Of a stretch of 15,231 nt of DNA, positions 14,305 to 15,231 are shown piece by piece. The notes beneath the pieces are model-generated. The model ran no database searches, was not told where the DNA came from, and worked only from the letters and a program-made list of their open reading frames with translations. Within the stretch, counting starts at the first letter, position 1, and the number at the start of each line of letters is the position of its first letter. Source of the DNA: Betaproteobacteria bacterium RBG_16_58_11 (GTDB lineage: Bacteria; Pseudomonadota; Gammaproteobacteria; Burkholderiales; Thiobacteraceae); contig MEQN01000073.1 in the NCBI GenBank assembly GCA_001770235.1, positions 1-15,231 of the forward strand. Reading direction: 5' to 3'. The position numbers were made by a program, and so were the translations under genes.

Positions 14305-15231
14305 AGCCCGTTTGGCGCGTCATCGATACCGGCCTGCGCCGCGCGGCGGAGAATATCGCGCTGAACCGCGCCTTGCTCGAAGCGCGGCAAGCGGACGAGA
14401 TACCGAACACGCTGCGCTTTCTGCGTTTCCAGCCATCCGCCTTATTGGGCTTTCATCAGAGCGCCGAGCAAGAACTGAATTTGGATTACTGCCGCGCGCA
14501 GGGCATCGATATTCAGCGCCGCATCACCGGCGGCGGGGCGATTTATTTCGATGAGACGCAGTTGGGCTGGGAATTGTATTTGCACAAGCGCGATCTCGGC
14601 ACGGCAGATATGCAAGCGATCACGCGCCGCATGTGCGAAGCGGCGGCGCGCGGCATCCAGGCCCTGGGCGTCGATGCCCAATTCCGTCCGCGCAATGACA
14701 TCGAAGTCGATGGCCGCAAAATTTCCGGCACCGGCGGCGCCTTCGATGGCGATGCGCTGATGTTCCAGGGCACGCTGCTGATCCAATTCGATGTGGAAAA
14801 AATGTTGCGCGTGCTGCGCATTCCGGCCGAGAAGCTCTCGGACAAAGCGATCGCCTCGGCGCGCGAGCGGGTGGCGAATTTGGCCGATTTGCTGGGCCAG
14901 GCGCCTGAGATGCAAGCCGTGAAGGCGGCATTGACTCTGGCTTTCGCCGACGCATTTGGCGTGGCCTTCGAAACGGGGAATCTATCGCCTACTGAGCGGG
15001 CGCGTTTCGACAGCGCCTTGGCGGAAATCGATACCGAAGACTGGGTGCATATGCTGCATCGCCCGCAAGCGGATGTGCCGATCGTGGAGGCGATGCAAAA
15101 ATTTCCCGGCGGGCTGGTGCACGTGAGCGTGGCGTACGATCGTGCGCGTCAGCGCATCAAGCAAGTCTGGTTCTCCGGCGATTTTTTCGTGAGTCCGAAG
15201 CGGGTGATCGTGGATTTAGAGGCGGCCTTGC
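14301..15231 (+). CDS. Lipoate-protein ligase, sLpl(AB) type (3' end outside the window)
   Basis: An open frame of 310 codons runs from the ATG at 14301 to the window edge. It shows the LplA/BirA-like catalytic domain: RRITGGGAIYFDE (73-85), RPRNDIEVDGRKISGTGGAF (129-148) with Lys140 in the position of the lipoyl-AMP-binding lysine, and FQGTLLI. From about residue 240 a C-terminal accessory domain follows (FPGGLVHVSVAYDRARQRIKQVWFSGDFF). Catalytic and accessory parts are thus in one chain, as in the sLpl(AB) ligases tied to LbpA. It would load octanoate or lipoate onto LbpA Lys71. Translation is coupled to the radical SAM gene through ATGA. Only a few residues are probably missing. Confidence 0.9.
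   Translation, partial: MKPVWRVIDTGLRRAAENIALNRALLEARQADEIPNTLRFLRFQPSALLGFHQSAEQELNLDYCRAQGIDIQRRITGGGAIYFDETQLGWELYLHKRDLGTADMQAITRRMCEAAARGIQALGVDAQFRPRNDIEVDGRKISGTGGAFDGDALMFQGTLLIQFDVEKMLRVLRIPAEKLSDKAIASARERVANLADLLGQAPEMQAVKAALTLAFADAFGVAFETGNLSPTERARFDSALAEIDTEDWVHMLHRPQADVPIVEAMQKFPGGLVHVSVAYDRARQRIKQVWFSGDFFVSPKRVIVDLEAAL

Overview
The window looks like a betaproteobacterial chromosome, probably a chemolithotrophic sulfur oxidiser of the Nitrosomonadales type (for example Sulfuricella- or Gallionella-like). This rests on the fairly GC-rich coding sequence, the birA-coaX-SPOR order, a YraL/LpoA/YraN/SIS/BON block with a separate RfaE2, and above all a sulfur-carrier and lipoate-assembly set at the right end. 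The genus is inference.

Layout. (1) Positions 1-152 hold the probable tail of an upstream gene, a rho-independent terminator and a weak promoter. (2) A tight plus-strand operon follows: birA, coaX and a membrane-anchored SPOR protein (190-2557). (3) It converges, with overlapping stop codons, on a six-gene minus-strand operon (7214 down to 2554): lpoA, yraN, a GmhA/DiaA-type SIS isomerase, a DolP-like BON lipoprotein, rfaE2 and a GlcD-like FAD oxidase. These mostly serve the cell envelope: peptidoglycan synthase activation, outer-membrane lipoprotein and LPS heptose. (4) rsmI (7209-8069, plus) diverges from lpoA, with overlapping start codons. (5) A minus-strand pair encodes an exported diheme cytochrome c fused to a DUF302 domain, and a stand-alone exported DUF302 protein. 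(6) A 236-bp element bounded by 18-bp inverted repeats fills the pyrC leader and ends two bases before the pyrC ATG.

(7) The right end is the most distinctive part. A single-domain rhodanese, TusA and a DsrE3A-like protein form one unit with its own promoter and strong terminator. After it come a GcvH-like lipoyl carrier (LbpA type), a radical SAM protein (LipS1/LipS2 type) and a lipoate-protein ligase cut by the window edge. This matches the accessory genes of the sulfur-oxidising heterodisulfide-reductase-like (sHdr) pathway. In the published model, rhodanese/TusA/DsrE deliver sulfane sulfur in the cytoplasm to the sHdr complex and LbpA takes part through its lipoyl arm. The dedicated ligase and radical SAM enzymes build lipoate on LbpA. 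No hdr structural gene and no second LipS lie in the window; they are predicted downstream. The system has been described in outline elsewhere, so the less familiar items here are the cytochrome c-DUF302 fusion and the repeat element over the pyrC ribosome binding site.
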